From assembly GCF_001691555.1 (NCBI RefSeq), contig NZ_MAYN01000008.1, positions 1,542,682-1,606,681 of the forward strand: a DNA stretch of 64,000 nucleotides. The letters are read 5' to 3'. Source of the DNA: Pantoea eucrina (lineage in GTDB: Bacteria > Pseudomonadota > Gammaproteobacteria > Enterobacterales > Enterobacteriaceae). Position 1 is the first letter of the stretch. The number at the start of each line of letters is the position of its first letter. The translations under genes were made by a program, and so were the position numbers. Under the pieces are notes generated by a model. It did not search any database and was not told the DNA's origin. It saw only the letters and a list, made by a program, of their open reading frames with translations. Positions 9,166-18,494 of this stretch are shown one piece after another.

Positions 9166-9974
9166 GTTACGTCCATTTTCTGGCAACAGGTAAAAAGTTG
9201 CTGATACAGCGTGCGTTCAGTGAAAACGATGTCATCGATTTGCCGCACCGGCAGCACCGGCATCAGTGCATTACAGATCACGACTTCGTCAGCGCCGAGG
9301 ACCGCTTCACGCGGCGCGCTGACTTCCTGGCAAGCCTGGCCGCTGGCCGCCAGCTGTGCCATCAGAAAACGTCGCATAATGCCGTTTACGCCCGCCTGAT
9401 CCAGATGGGGAGTAAAAATCCGGGTGCCGCTGCGCCAGAACAGATTGGCAGCGCAGCATTCTACCACGCATCCCGCGGTGTCCAGTACCAGCGCCTCGTC
9501 TGCATCGGTTTCATCAAGGTGGTGGCGAATCATCACCTGCTCCAGCCGGTTGAGGTGTTTGATGCCTGCCAGCAGCGGATTACGGGCCAGGGGCACCGGA
9601 CTGGTGACCAGGCTCGCACCCTGCTGCTGCAGTGTAGCGTAATGCTGTGGCCAGGGTGACAGTGAGAGGATGCGCACAGGAGCCTGACAGCCGCGCCGGC
9701 TGTAGCCCCGTCCGCCGGAGCCCGGCGTGAGGATGATCTTGAGCACCGCCCGGGCATGCCCCTGCGCAATGCGCCGCATTTCATCCGCCAGCAGCGACAG
9801 ATCAGGCATCGGCAGCAGAAGCTGCCTGCACCCCTGTTCCAGACGCTGCAGGTGCGCCTCAGCCATCACGACTCTGCCGTTATGCACGGCGGCCGTGGTA
9901 AAACAGCCATCGCCAAACTGAACGGCACGATCGCTGGCCGGCAGCATTGTTTGCGGAATACCGTTAATCCACAC
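9162..9974 (-). CDS. pabC: Aminodeoxychorismate lyase PabC (folate synthesis)
   Basis: PLP-dependent fold type IV lyase that converts 4-amino-4-deoxychorismate to 4-aminobenzoate and pyruvate. The 270-residue protein contains the family blocks [10 protein letters not shown] near the N-terminus, the PLP lysine region [13 protein letters not shown] near residue 140, [16 protein letters not shown] and [11 protein letters not shown]. It is slightly diverged from E. coli PabC (269 residues). Placed immediately downstream of fabF, with a terminator between, as in E. coli. Confidence 0.94.
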   Translation of the reverse strand: MWINGIPQTMLPASDRAVQFGDGCFTTAAVHNGRVVMAEAHLQRLEQGCRQLLLPMPDLSLLADEMRRIAQGHARAVLKIILTPGSGGRGYSRRGCQAPVRILSLSPWPQHYATLQQQGASLVTSPVPLARNPLLAGIKHLNRLEQVMIRHHLDETDADEALVLDTAGCVVECCAANLFWRSGTRIFTPHLDQAGVNGIMRRFLMAQLAASGQACQEVSAPREAVLGADEVVICNALMPVLPVRQIDDIVFTERTLYQQLFTCCQKMDVT

Positions 9975-10046
9975 CGCGCTCTCCTCAGACAGTCAGCCCT
10001 GAAATGATCTCATCTCCCCGGATAGGTGCGCTGAAGAGCAGATCAG

Positions 10047-10070
10047 AAAAAAGGCCCGCATTGCGGGCCT
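10047..10070 (-). terminator. Rho-independent terminator after fabF
   Basis: On the minus strand the hairpin GGCCCGCAATGCGGGCC is followed by six T residues. It lies about 20 bases beyond the fabF stop and before pabC, so it can separate or attenuate transcription between the fatty acid cluster and the pabC-mltG-tmk-holB-ycfH genes. Confidence 0.88.
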
Positions 10071-10089
10071 CTGTTCGGCAGAATAGCGA

Positions 10090-11331
10090 TTATACCTTGC
10101 GGAAAATCAGCGAGCCGTTTGTGCCGCCAAATCCAAAGGAGTTACACAGTGTATACTCCAGACCGCTAACCTGGCGCGCCGTATGCGGCACAAAGTCCAG
10201 GTCACATCCCTCATCCGGATTATCCAGGTTGATGGTTGGCGGAACGACCTGATCGCGCAGTGCCAGAACCGAATAAATCGCTTCTACAGCACCGGCAGCA
10301 CCTAACAGGTGACCGGTCATTGATTTGGTCGAGCTGACCATAACGCTGTGTGCTGACGCACCAAATACGGATTTCACCGCCTGCGCTTCTGCTTTATCAC
10401 CGGCTGGCGTAGAAGTGCCGTGCGCGTTGACATAGCCGATCTGTGACGGATCGAGTCGCGCATCACGCAGCGCGTTAATCATCGCTGCAGCGGCGCCTGA
10501 GCCATCTTCCGGCGGTGATGTCATATGGTAAGCATCGCTGCTCATGCCAAAACCAATGATTTCAGCATAGATTTTCGCACCGCGCTTTTTGGCGTGTTCA
10601 TACTCTTCCAGTACCACAATACCGGCACCGTCACCCAGTACAAACCCGTCACGATCTTTATCCCACGGACGGCTGGCCGCCTGCGGATTGTCGTTTCGCG
10701 TTGAAAGCGCACGTGCCGCACCAAAACCGCCCACGCCCAGAGGCGTACTGGCTTTTTCCGCGCCACCCGCCAGCATCACATCAGCATCATCATAAGCGAT
10801 AATACGTGCAGCGTGGCCGATGTTATGTACGCCTGAGGTGCAGGCCGTAGCGATCGAAATACTTGGGCCTTTCAGGCCGTACATAATGGTGAGATGACCG
10901 GCGACCATATTAACAATGGTAGAAGGTACAAAGAATGGACTGATTTTGCGCGGGCCGCCTTTAACCAGCGAGCTGTGGTTCTCTTCAATCAGACCCAGTC
11001 CGCCAATACCAGAACCAATAGCCGCGCCAATACGTCCGGCGTTCTCATCAGTTACGACCAGACCGGAGTCCGCCATAGCCTGAATGCCAGCCGCAATACC
11101 ATACTGGATGAAATCGTCCATCTTGCGCTGATCTTTCCGCGAGATGTACTCATCACAATTAAAATCTTTCACCAGGCCCGCAAAACGCGTTGCATAAGCA
11201 CTGGCATCAAAATGGTCGATCAGGGTAATGCCGCTCTGACCGGCAAGGAGAGCACTCCAGGTAGACTCTACGGTATTGCCGACAGGAGACAACATGCCAA
11301 GACCGGTCACAACTACACGACGCTTAGACAC
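10090..11331 (-). CDS. fabF: 3-oxoacyl-ACP synthase II (FabF)
   Basis: Condensing enzyme of fatty acid elongation, needed for thermal control of unsaturated fatty acid length. The 413-residue protein has the same length as E. coli FabF with the Cys-His-His triad: Cys in [11 protein letters not shown] (near 164), His in [11 protein letters not shown] (near 304) and His in [11 protein letters not shown] (near 341). The start is GTG at 11329-11331 ([12 protein letters not shown]), preceded by GGAGG at good spacing; an ATG 14 codons upstream gives an unconserved extension. Separated from acpP by a hairpin. Confidence 0.96.
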   Translation of the reverse strand: MSKRRVVVTGLGMLSPVGNTVESTWSALLAGQSGITLIDHFDASAYATRFAGLVKDFNCDEYISRKDQRKMDDFIQYGIAAGIQAMADSGLVVTDENAGRIGAAIGSGIGGLGLIEENHSSLVKGGPRKISPFFVPSTIVNMVAGHLTIMYGLKGPSISIATACTSGVHNIGHAARIIAYDDADVMLAGGAEKASTPLGVGGFGAARALSTRNDNPQAASRPWDKDRDGFVLGDGAGIVVLEEYEHAKKRGAKIYAEIIGFGMSSDAYHMTSPPEDGSGAAAAMINALRDARLDPSQIGYVNAHGTSTPAGDKAEAQAVKSVFGASAHSVMVSSTKSMTGHLLGAAGAVEAIYSVLALRDQVVPPTINLDNPDEGCDLDFVPHTARQVSGLEYTLCNSFGFGGTNGSLIFRKV

Positions 11332-11376
11332 GTTCGTCCTCCAGGGAGGGAAAAATAACGCAATGTGGGGCAAACA

Positions 11377-11406
11377 TAAAACTCAGGCGGTCATAAGACC
11401 GCCTGA
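11377..11406 (-). terminator. Hairpin after acpP (partial terminator)
   Basis: A perfect 10-base stem TCAGGCGGTC / GACCGCCTGA with a 4-base loop is followed on the minus strand by GTTTTA. It lies 10 bases beyond the acpP stop and before fabF. It probably ends most acpP transcripts, explaining how acpP is expressed far above its neighbours while some transcription enters fabF. Confidence 0.75.
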
Positions 11407-11415
11407 AGATATTCA

Positions 11416-11652
11416 TTAGCCTTGATGGCTAGTGACGTAATCGATCGCTGCCTGAACGGTAGTGATTTTCTCAGCTTCTTCGTCTGGAATTTCAGTATCA
11501 AACTCTTCTTCCAGAGCCATTACCAGCTCAACGGTGTCAAGAGAATCTGCACCCAGGTCTTCAACGAAAGAAGCAGTGTTAACCACTTCGTCTTCTTTAA
11601 CGCCCAGCTGCTCAGCTACGATTTTCTTAACGCGTTGTTCGATATCGCTCAT
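11416..11652 (-). CDS. acpP: Acyl carrier protein AcpP
   Basis: Acidic 78-residue carrier of growing acyl chains. The phosphopantetheine attachment serine is in the strictly conserved DSL motif ([19 protein letters not shown], near residue 37), and the sequence is nearly identical to E. coli AcpP over its whole length. It sits between fabG and fabF in the standard order and has its own promoter in the 153-base gap upstream. Confidence 0.99.
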   Translation of the reverse strand: MSDIEQRVKKIVAEQLGVKEDEVVNTASFVEDLGADSLDTVELVMALEEEFDTEIPDEEAEKITTVQAAIDYVTSHQG

Positions 11653-11699
11653 ACTATTTAATTTCCTATCAAAACTCGCTTTCGCGATGGTTTTCGTAG

Positions 11700-11728
11700 T
11701 GTATAAAATGGTGAAAAAGATGCAACAA
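11700..11728 (-). promoter_or_regulatory. acpP promoter
   Basis: On the minus strand TTGTTG (11728-11723) and TATACA (11705-11700) are separated by 17 bases, about 48 bases before the acpP start. The leader then carries a small hairpin TCGC-GAAA-GCGA. The gap between fabG and acpP is otherwise non-coding. The strong expression of acpP in E. coli from a promoter at this place supports the call. Confidence 0.5.
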
Positions 11729-11805
11729 AATCCCGGCTGGTCGAACCACGATTTTGCGCTATTCTGCGGTGTTTACCGCAAATAATGCAAATGATTTCGT
11801 GATTA

Positions 11806-12540
11806 TCAGACCATGTACATGCCGCCATTGACGTGCAGCGTTTCACCTGTGATGTAGGCTGCTTCGTCAGAGGCTAAGAATGCAACAGCATTAGCAATTT
11901 CCTGCGGGTCGCCTAAACGGCCTGCAGGCACTTCTGCCAGAATGCCCGAGCGCTGATCTTCATTCAGTGCACGCGTCATGTCCGTCTCAATAAAGCCCGG
12001 TGCCACGACGTTTACGGTAATGCCACGTGACGCGACTTCACGCGCCAGTGATTTGCTAAAGCCAATCAAACCCGCCTTTGCTGCAGCGTAGTTAGCCTGA
12101 CCCGCGTTACCCATGGTTCCAACTACAGAACCGATGGTGATGATACGGCCCACACGTTTTTTCATCATGGCACGCATGACCGCCTTGGACAGACGGAAAA
12201 CTGATGTCAGGTTGGTATTAAGAATATCATCCCACTCATCATCTTTCATGCGCATCAGCAGATTGTCACGCGTGATGCCTGCATTATTGACTAAAATGTC
12301 CACTTCGCCAAATTCAGCACGTACTTTTGCCAGCACTTCATCGATAGAGGCTGCATCCGTGACGTTCAGCGCCAGACCTTTGCCGTTGTCGCCGAGATAG
12401 GCGCTGATGGCTTCAGCACCGCTTTCGCTGGTCGCTGTACCAATAACTTTTGCACCGCGTGCCGCCAGCGTCTCTGCAATGGCCCGGCCAATACCGCGGC
12501 TTGCGCCCGTTACCAGCGCAACTTTACCTTCAAAATTCAT
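11806..12540 (-). CDS. fabG: 3-oxoacyl-ACP reductase FabG
   Basis: NADPH-dependent short-chain dehydrogenase performing the first reduction of each elongation cycle. The 244-residue protein (same length as E. coli) has the cofactor motif TGASRGIG at residues 11-18, NNAGIT, catalytic Ser in ITIGSVVGTMGN and the YxxxK pair in NYAAAKAG near residues 151-155. It lies 10 bases after fabD and before acpP. Confidence 0.98.
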   Translation of the reverse strand: MNFEGKVALVTGASRGIGRAIAETLAARGAKVIGTATSESGAEAISAYLGDNGKGLALNVTDAASIDEVLAKVRAEFGEVDILVNNAGITRDNLLMRMKDDEWDDILNTNLTSVFRLSKAVMRAMMKKRVGRIITIGSVVGTMGNAGQANYAAAKAGLIGFSKSLAREVASRGITVNVVAPGFIETDMTRALNEDQRSGILAEVPAGRLGDPQEIANAVAFLASDEAAYITGETLHVNGGMYMV

Positions 12541-12550
12541 GATTATCCTC

Positions 12551-13483
12551 TTATTCCTGAGAGAGTGCTGCAGATAGCGATGCAGGATCGTTGACTGCGG
12601 CTGCCGTCAGGCTATCAGCAATACGCTTCGTCAGACCGGTCAGGACTTTGCCCGGACCCATCTCCAGCAGCTGGGTAACACCCTGCTCTGCTATAAATTG
12701 TACTGATTCGGTCCAGCGTACCGGGCTGTAAAGCTGACGTACCAGGGCATTACGGATAGCCGCAGCATCACTTTCGCATTTAACGTCAACGTTATTCACG
12801 ACCGGCACATCTGGCGCGTTAAAGGTAATCTCTTCAAGCGCTACGGCGAGCTTTACAGCGGCAGGCTTCATCAGCGCACAGTGCGAGGGCACGCTAACCG
12901 GCAGAGGCAGCGCACGTTTCGCACCGGCTGCTTTACAGGCCGCGCCAGCACGTTCAACCGCGTCTTTGTTACCGGCAATTACCACCTGGCCCGGCGAGTT
13001 AAAGTTCACCGGCGAGACCACTTCATCCTGTGCGCTCTCTTCACAGGCTTTGCGAATCGCTTCATCATCAAGACCGATAATCGCCTGCATGGCGCCCGTG
13101 CCTTCCGGGACCGCCTCCTGCATCAGTTTGCCGCGCAGTTCGACCAGTTTAATGGCATCATCAAACGCCAGCACGCCCGCACAAACCAGCGCCGAGTACT
13201 CACCCAGACTGTGACCTGCCAGCAGCACCGGCTGAGCGCCCTGCTTCTGCTGCCAGACGCGGTAAATAGCGACTGAGGCCGCCAGCAATGCTGGCTGTGT
13301 CTGCCAGGTTTTGTTCAGCTCTTCAGCGGGCCCCTGCTGAACCAGCTGCCACAGATCGTAACCCAGCGCATCAGACGCTTCGCGAAAAGTCGCCTCAATC
13401 TGAGGGTTATCAGCAGCGAGCTCAGCCAGCATGCCAACGGTCTGAGATCCCTGTCCCGGGAAAACAAAAGCTAATTGCGTCAT
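12551..13483 (-). CDS. fabD: Malonyl-CoA:ACP transacylase FabD
   Basis: Transfers the malonyl group from CoA to ACP. The 310-residue protein opens with FVFPGQGSQTVGM, has the nucleophile Ser in the GHSLGEYSAL motif near residue 92, Arg in KLMQEAVPEG-type context, and His in SVPSHCALMKPAA near residue 201. Located between fabH and fabG with short gaps (16 and 10 bases), so it is within the same operon. Confidence 0.97.
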   Translation of the reverse strand: MTQLAFVFPGQGSQTVGMLAELAADNPQIEATFREASDALGYDLWQLVQQGPAEELNKTWQTQPALLAASVAIYRVWQQKQGAQPVLLAGHSLGEYSALVCAGVLAFDDAIKLVELRGKLMQEAVPEGTGAMQAIIGLDDEAIRKACEESAQDEVVSPVNFNSPGQVVIAGNKDAVERAGAACKAAGAKRALPLPVSVPSHCALMKPAAVKLAVALEEITFNAPDVPVVNNVDVKCESDAAAIRNALVRQLYSPVRWTESVQFIAEQGVTQLLEMGPGKVLTGLTKRIADSLTAAAVNDPASLSAALSQE

Positions 13484-13499
13484 CTGTCCTTCCTGTCAA

Positions 13500-14453
13500 T
13501 CAAAAGCGTACCAGTGCAGAACCCCAGGTAAAACCACCACCAAAGGCTTCCAGCAAAATCAGTTGTCCCGGCTTGATCCGGCCATCGCGCACCGCTTCAT
13601 CCAGCGCGCTGGGGACCGAAGCCGCAGAGGTGTTACCGTGTCGGTCAAGCGTCACTACCACTTTATCCATGCCCATGCCGAGCTTGCGAGCGGTTGCGCT
13701 GATAATGCGCAGATTTGCCTGATGCGGCACCAGCCAGTCAAGCGCGCTGCGATCGAGGTTATTCGCCTGCAGCGTCTCATCAACGATGTGTGCCAGCTCT
13801 GTTACCGCCACTTTAAACACTTCATTACCCGCCATGGTGAGATAGGCAGGTTCATCCTGCCGCGCGCGATCCTGATAAGGCAGGGTCAGCAGCTGGCCAT
13901 AGCGGCCATCGGCGTGCAGATGAGTTGAGAGAATACCCGGCTCGCTGCTCTGTCCCAGCACCACCGCGCCCGCGCCGTCGCCAAACAGAATAATCGTCCC
14001 GCGATCGCTGGGATCAAGCGTGCGCGCCAGCACATCAGCACCAATCACCAGCGCATGCTTAACCGCACCGTTTTTAATGTATTGATCGGCAACGCTCAGC
14101 GCGTAGGTAAAACCGGCACAGGCGGCACCGAGGTCGAATGCCGCGCAGTCGTTGATCTCCAGCATCTGCTGGATCATGCATGCGGAGCTGGGGAACGCGT
14201 GGCTGGATGAGGTTGTGGCAACGATAATCAGGCCAATGTTGCTGGCGGCAACGCCTGCCATTTCCAGCGCGCGCTGTGCAGCGTTAAAGCCCATGCTGGC
14301 AACCGTTTCATCGGGTGCAGCAATACGACGTTCGCGAATGCCGGTACGGGTGACAATCCACTCGTCTGAGGTTTCCACCATTTTTTCCAGATCGGCATTG
14401 GTGCGGATCTGCTCAGGCAGATAGCTGCCTGTTCCGATAATTTTGGTATACAT
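13500..14453 (-). CDS. fabH: 3-oxoacyl-ACP synthase III FabH (initiation of fatty acid synthesis)
   Basis: Condenses acetyl-CoA with malonyl-ACP to start fatty acid synthesis. The 317-residue protein (E. coli 317) has catalytic Cys in [13 protein letters not shown] near residue 112, His in [11 protein letters not shown] near 244 and Asn in [11 protein letters not shown] near 274. Its ATG follows the plsX stop directly without a gap, which suggests translational coupling of the two. Confidence 0.98.
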   Translation of the reverse strand: MYTKIIGTGSYLPEQIRTNADLEKMVETSDEWIVTRTGIRERRIAAPDETVASMGFNAAQRALEMAGVAASNIGLIIVATTSSSHAFPSSACMIQQMLEINDCAAFDLGAACAGFTYALSVADQYIKNGAVKHALVIGADVLARTLDPSDRGTIILFGDGAGAVVLGQSSEPGILSTHLHADGRYGQLLTLPYQDRARQDEPAYLTMAGNEVFKVAVTELAHIVDETLQANNLDRSALDWLVPHQANLRIISATARKLGMGMDKVVVTLDRHGNTSAASVPSALDEAVRDGRIKPGQLILLEAFGGGFTWGSALVRF

Positions 14454-15494
14454 CTACGCTTTGTCACTCCTGGCTAATACAGCGTCAAGGCGCGCGGCAA
14501 TTCTTTCGGGAACTTGCTTACGCACCGCCTGCTCTGCCTGTTCTATTGCCACAGCGAATGCCTGAATATTGGCAGCGCCATGGCTTTTGATCACTGTTCC
14601 GCGCAATCCTAACAGACAAGCGCCGTTATACTGGTCGGGGTTTAGATGACCGAAACGCCTGATCATACGCTTTTTCAGCCAGCGTCCCAGCAGTTTCAGC
14701 CACCACGTCCCTTTATTACTTTCGCCTGACGATTTCAGCAGCGACAAAAACAGCCGCACCACGCCTTCCATCGTTTTCAGCGTTACATTACCGGCAAAGC
14801 CATCACAGACCAGCACATCTGTTTTGCCGGTCAGCAGGTCATTACCTTCAAGATAACCAATATAGTTGATCTGAGGGCTTGCTCGCAGAACCGCAGATGC
14901 GGTGCGAATCGATTCAAGCCCTTTGGTCTCTTCCTGGCCAATATTGAGCAGCGCAACGCGTGGTTGCCGGATTTCCAGCACCTCTTCCGCCATGACAGCC
15001 CCCATGATGGCAAACTGCACCAGCATATCGCTGTCAGAATCGACGTTAGCCCCCAGATCAAGAATGACCGTTTTGCCCTGCTGTTGATGGGGCAGAACGG
15101 TCATCAGTGCCGGCCGCGCAATGCCGTCCAGCGGTTTTAACAGGAGTTTAGCCAGCCCCATCAGCGCACCCGTATTACCGGCACTGATGCAGGCCTGCGC
15201 TTTGCCATCCACAACCAGCTCCAGCGCCACGCGCATAGAACTGCCACGGCTCTGTCGGATAGCCTGTGAAGGCTTCGCATCACTTGCAATAACCGATTCG
15301 GCAGGGATAACCTGCACACGCCTCAAAAGTGAGGAATCCGCTTTGGCAAGAAATGACGAGATTGTGTCGGGATCGCCGACCAGAAGAAGAACCAGCTGCG
15401 AATGAGAGGCCAGTGCCTGCAAGGCTGCAGGCACTGTCACGCAGGGACCGAAGTCCCCGCCCATGGCATCAACTGCCAGGGTCAAACGTGTCAA
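14454..15494 (-). CDS. plsX: Phosphate acyltransferase PlsX
   Basis: Makes acyl-phosphate from acyl-ACP for phospholipid synthesis, linking the fatty acid cluster to membrane lipids. The 346-residue product starts [14 protein letters not shown] and has [38 protein letters not shown] and [21 protein letters not shown], all typical family blocks. It lies 27 bases after rpmF in the order rpmF-plsX-fabH seen in enterobacteria. Confidence 0.97.
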   Translation of the reverse strand: MTRLTLAVDAMGGDFGPCVTVPAALQALASHSQLVLLLVGDPDTISSFLAKADSSLLRRVQVIPAESVIASDAKPSQAIRQSRGSSMRVALELVVDGKAQACISAGNTGALMGLAKLLLKPLDGIARPALMTVLPHQQQGKTVILDLGANVDSDSDMLVQFAIMGAVMAEEVLEIRQPRVALLNIGQEETKGLESIRTASAVLRASPQINYIGYLEGNDLLTGKTDVLVCDGFAGNVTLKTMEGVVRLFLSLLKSSGESNKGTWWLKLLGRWLKKRMIRRFGHLNPDQYNGACLLGLRGTVIKSHGAANIQAFAVAIEQAEQAVRKQVPERIAARLDAVLARSDKA

Positions 15495-15521
15495 GGTATC
15501 GCCTTGCGTAACCGCAAAGAA

Positions 15522-15692
15522 TTACTTGGTGATAACCTTGCGACCGCGGTAGTAACCATCCGCAGTGATATGGTGACGCAGATGAGTTTCACCAGAAACT
15601 TTATCTACTGACAGAGTGGCAGTGGTCAGGGCATCGTGCGAACGACGCATGCCACGCTTGGAACGGGTTGGTTTATTCTGTTGTACGGCCAT
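15522..15692 (-). CDS. rpmF: 50S ribosomal protein L32
   Basis: A 56-residue basic ribosomal protein (E. coli 57), with the N-terminus [20 protein letters not shown] and the C-terminal [13 protein letters not shown]. The ATG at 15690-15692 is preceded by a GGAGTAAGGTC-type ribosome site. It is too short for many gene callers but unambiguous. Co-transcription with yceD upstream and plsX downstream ties ribosome production to lipid synthesis in E. coli, and the spacing here (14 and 27 bases) allows the same. Confidence 0.98.
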   Translation of the reverse strand: MAVQQNKPTRSKRGMRRSHDALTTATLSVDKVSGETHLRHHITADGYYRGRKVITK

Positions 15693-15706
15693 GGACCTTA
15701 CTCCTA

Positions 15707-16228
15707 TTACTTACGCTTTAAACTGGCTAATACGGCAAATGGATTTGGTTTTTCTGCCTCTTCAGGCAGCTTACCAAAGACCATGTCCGCGTCGGACACT
15801 TCACAGTGTTCAGAATCATGCACCGGAACCACCGGCAGCGCGAGGATGAGCTCATCTTCTATCACTGCCAGCAGGTCGATCTCACCGAAATCGTTGACAT
15901 CAACCGGCTCGTAGGCTTCCGGTAGTGCTTCAGCCTGATCGTCAGAAGAGACCGGACTAAAGCAATAGCTTACGTGTACAGCTTGCGGAAATGGCTGGTT
16001 GCAGCGTTGACACATTAACGTCACCTGCACATCCGCTGTTCCCTGAAGAACCGCGAGGCGCTGGTTGTCAACCGCAAACGACATGGCACATTCCACATCA
16101 CTGTCCACACTCACGACCGTTTCGGCCAGGCGCGCCACCAATTCAGGTGCATAAACACCATGATAATCCAGGCGTTTTTGCGCGGCGCGGACCGGATCGA
16201 GCGTCAGGGGTAATTTTACCTTTTGCAT
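15707..16228 (-). CDS. yceD: YceD family protein (DUF177; 23S rRNA accumulation)
   Basis: A 173-residue conserved protein found upstream of rpmF across bacteria and implicated in 23S rRNA accumulation. Two cysteines in [10 protein letters not shown] near residue 80 and a third in [14 protein letters not shown] fit the family pattern; the end is [11 protein letters not shown]. The start [22 protein letters not shown] matches E. coli. The 140-base gap to the divergent yceF holds the promoters; I see no clear extra gene there. Confidence 0.93.
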   Translation of the reverse strand: MQKVKLPLTLDPVRAAQKRLDYHGVYAPELVARLAETVVSVDSDVECAMSFAVDNQRLAVLQGTADVQVTLMCQRCNQPFPQAVHVSYCFSPVSSDDQAEALPEAYEPVDVNDFGEIDLLAVIEDELILALPVVPVHDSEHCEVSDADMVFGKLPEEAEKPNPFAVLASLKRK

Positions 16229-16368
16229 AGGGCGCGCATATTAACTTTGTAACGTCTTAGAGTCAAAGAAAAAGGCCGTTTTACAGCATCTTTCACCAGC
16301 TAGTCGCATCCAGTGCGGCGCATAGTTTAAAATGCCCGTCATGTTTACGCTATCTATTCTGTAAAAAA

Positions 16369-16953
16369 ATGATGATGCCACTGGTTTTAGCCTCAACGTC
16401 CCCGTTTCGTCAGGCACTGCTCAGCAAGCTTGGCGTGCCTTTTATTACTGCCGCGCCTGCATGCGATGAGACCCCGCTGCCCGAAGAAACCGCGCCTGAA
16501 CTGGTGCAGCGTCTCGCGCTGGCCAAAGCGCAGGCACTGGCCGGGCAGTTCCCGGATCGCTGGATCATTGGCTCTGACCAGGTGTGCGTACTTAATGGCG
16601 CGATCGCCGGGAAGCCGCACACTCGCGAAAACGCCTGCCGGCAGCTGGCGCAGGCAAGCGGTAAAGCCATTGTGTTTTATACCGGACTGGCGCTGCTGCA
16701 GCCTGCCACCCGTCAGCAGTTTGTGCTCTGTGAGCCTTTTACGGTGCACTTCCGTACGCTGAGCAGCCAGGAGATTGCGCGCTACGTTGAGCGGGAGCAG
16801 CCGCTGGCGTGCGCCGGCAGTTTTAAAAGCGAAGGGTTGGGGATTTGTCTGTTTGATCGGCTCGAAGGACGCGACCCGAATACGCTGGTCGGGCTGCCGC
16901 TGATTGCGCTTAATCAGCTGCTGATTAAGGCCGGCATCAACCCGCTGGGCTGA
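16369..16953 (+). CDS. yceF: 7-methyl-GTP pyrophosphatase (Maf family, YceF)
   Basis: House-cleaning nucleotide pyrophosphatase of the Maf/HAM1-like family, specific for m7GTP in E. coli. The 194-residue protein shows [18 protein letters not shown] at the N-terminus, DETPLPEE, the catalytic Asp in [10 protein letters not shown] near residue 70, and [12 protein letters not shown] and [11 protein letters not shown]. Three ATG codons stand in tandem at 16369-16377, so the exact start is uncertain by up to two residues. It is transcribed divergently from yceD and converges on rluC. Confidence 0.94.
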   Translation: MMMPLVLASTSPFRQALLSKLGVPFITAAPACDETPLPEETAPELVQRLALAKAQALAGQFPDRWIIGSDQVCVLNGAIAGKPHTRENACRQLAQASGKAIVFYTGLALLQPATRQQFVLCEPFTVHFRTLSSQEIARYVEREQPLACAGSFKSEGLGICLFDRLEGRDPNTLVGLPLIALNQLLIKAGINPLG

Positions 16954-16964
16954 TGCCGGTATAT

Positions 16965-17921
16965 TCAGCTTTTCTTCTGCCGCAGTCTGGTCAGGCAGTG
17001 TTTGAGTGCCGCATCCAGCGGCGCTTCCATGCGTAATGTTTCGCCGGTTGCGGGATGCGTAAATGTCAGCGCTGCCGCGTGCAGAAACAGGCGCGATAAC
17101 CCTGTGCCGGCCAGCTGACGATCAAATTCGCGATCGCCATAGCGATCGTCAAAAGCAATCGGATGACCGCCATGCAGAGTATGCACGCGGATCTGATGCG
17201 TGCGTCCGGTCACCGGGCTGGCTTTAACCAGCGTCGCCAGCTCAAACCGCTCTTCCACTTTGAACCGGGTTTCTGAAGGCTTGCCTTCTGCACTGACGCG
17301 CACTATCCGCTCTCCGCTCTGCAGAATATTTTTCAGCAGCGGCGCCTGCACCACTTTCAGATGAGAGGGCCAGTCGCCGCGTACCAGCGCCAGATAATCT
17401 TTTTGCATCCCCTTCTCACGCAGCTGCTCATGCAGCGAACGCAGGGCCGAGCGCTTTTTAGCAACCAGCAACACGCCCGAGGTGTCGCGATCCAGCCGGT
17501 GCACCAGCTCCAGAAAGCGCGCCTCCGGACGCAGTGCCCGCAACCCTTCAATAACACCAAAACTCAGACCGCTGCCGCCATGTACCGCCGTGCCAGACGG
17601 CTTATTCAGCACCAGCAGATGGTCATCCTCATACAGAATGGCATCCGCTAACGCTGCAACTTTATCGAGTTTAGGCGACACCGCCTGCTCTTCGCGCTCT
17701 GCAACCCGTACCGGTGGCACGCGCACTTCGTCGCCATCTTCGAGTTTATATTCAGGCTTGACGCGTTTTTTATTTACCCGTACTTCGCCTTTACGCAGAA
17801 TGCGATAAATCATGCTTTTTGGCACCCCTTTGAGCTGGGTACGCAAAAAGTTGTCTATACGTTGTCCGGCATTTTCAGCCGTGATGGCGACAAAATGTAC
17901 GCCGGGATTCTCTGTTTTCAT
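16965..17921 (-). CDS. rluC: 23S rRNA pseudouridine synthase RluC
   Basis: Makes pseudouridines at 23S rRNA positions 955, 2504 and 2580 in E. coli. The 318-residue enzyme has an N-terminal S4 RNA-binding domain (about residues 20-80) and the RluA-family catalytic block with Asp in [18 protein letters not shown] near residue 144, followed by [18 protein letters not shown]. It lies divergent from rne, separated by the RNase E leader. Confidence 0.96.
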   Translation of the reverse strand: MKTENPGVHFVAITAENAGQRIDNFLRTQLKGVPKSMIYRILRKGEVRVNKKRVKPEYKLEDGDEVRVPPVRVAEREEQAVSPKLDKVAALADAILYEDDHLLVLNKPSGTAVHGGSGLSFGVIEGLRALRPEARFLELVHRLDRDTSGVLLVAKKRSALRSLHEQLREKGMQKDYLALVRGDWPSHLKVVQAPLLKNILQSGERIVRVSAEGKPSETRFKVEERFELATLVKASPVTGRTHQIRVHTLHGGHPIAFDDRYGDREFDRQLAGTGLSRLFLHAAALTFTHPATGETLRMEAPLDAALKHCLTRLRQKKS

Positions 17922-18494
17922 GCCGGCGATTCTAAATAGTGTCCCCTGATAGCGCCACCCCTTTTTCTGTGCTTAACTCACTCTTGTTTCAGGCGTCTGA
18001 CCGCTTAAAACGGTGGCTTTTTCAGCAATCTGCTGATTAGCCCCGCAAATGAACAGGTTAAGGGCGTACAAACTTCACAGCTCGACAAAAGTCGCCTTGC
18101 TATATGCGGGTGAGCAGTGGAATAATGCTGCTGTTTCTGCATCGGAAAGATTCGGGCAGAAAAAGAGCGAAATTAAGGTAATTTGCCGGATAAAACGAGC
18201 ACGCAGCAATGGCGTAAGACGTGATGCTTTATCAGGCACTTAGCGGGCTGCGGGTTGCGGCCTGGACAACAGACTGGGATGTGTGGATTTTCAAAAATTT
18301 TGTATTATTTCCACCTTCAGGCGCTGGTTTTCCTTATGAAAAGCAGGCCACCGACAAGATTTGCGCCCCTTTAGCCGCCGACAACCGTGAGGTTGACGTC
18401 AGTGCATGCAGACACGGGGCCATCGGTTGATTCTCGTCCAGGGTAACGATGCCCGCAGCTTTATCACTCATGTGAGAATAACGAGTAAGTCACG
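17922..18494 (+). promoter_or_regulatory. rne promoter region and long 5' leader (RNase E autoregulation)
   Basis: This 573-base stretch has no convincing gene. E. coli rne has a leader of about 360 nucleotides with hairpins that RNase E itself binds to control its own mRNA decay. Here the last 220 or so bases include blocks that look conserved: TTTGCGCCCCTTTAGCCG, GGTTGATTCTCGTCCAGGG and TGTGAGAATAACGAGTAAG just before the ATG. Short frames such as 18049-18243 lack a ribosome site. Promoter positions were not fixed. Confidence 0.6.

Noticed and set aside
18049..18243. A 64-codon frame in the rne leader
   Set aside because: No ribosome site, low complexity is normal, and the segment belongs to the leader region whose structure is needed for RNase E autoregulation.
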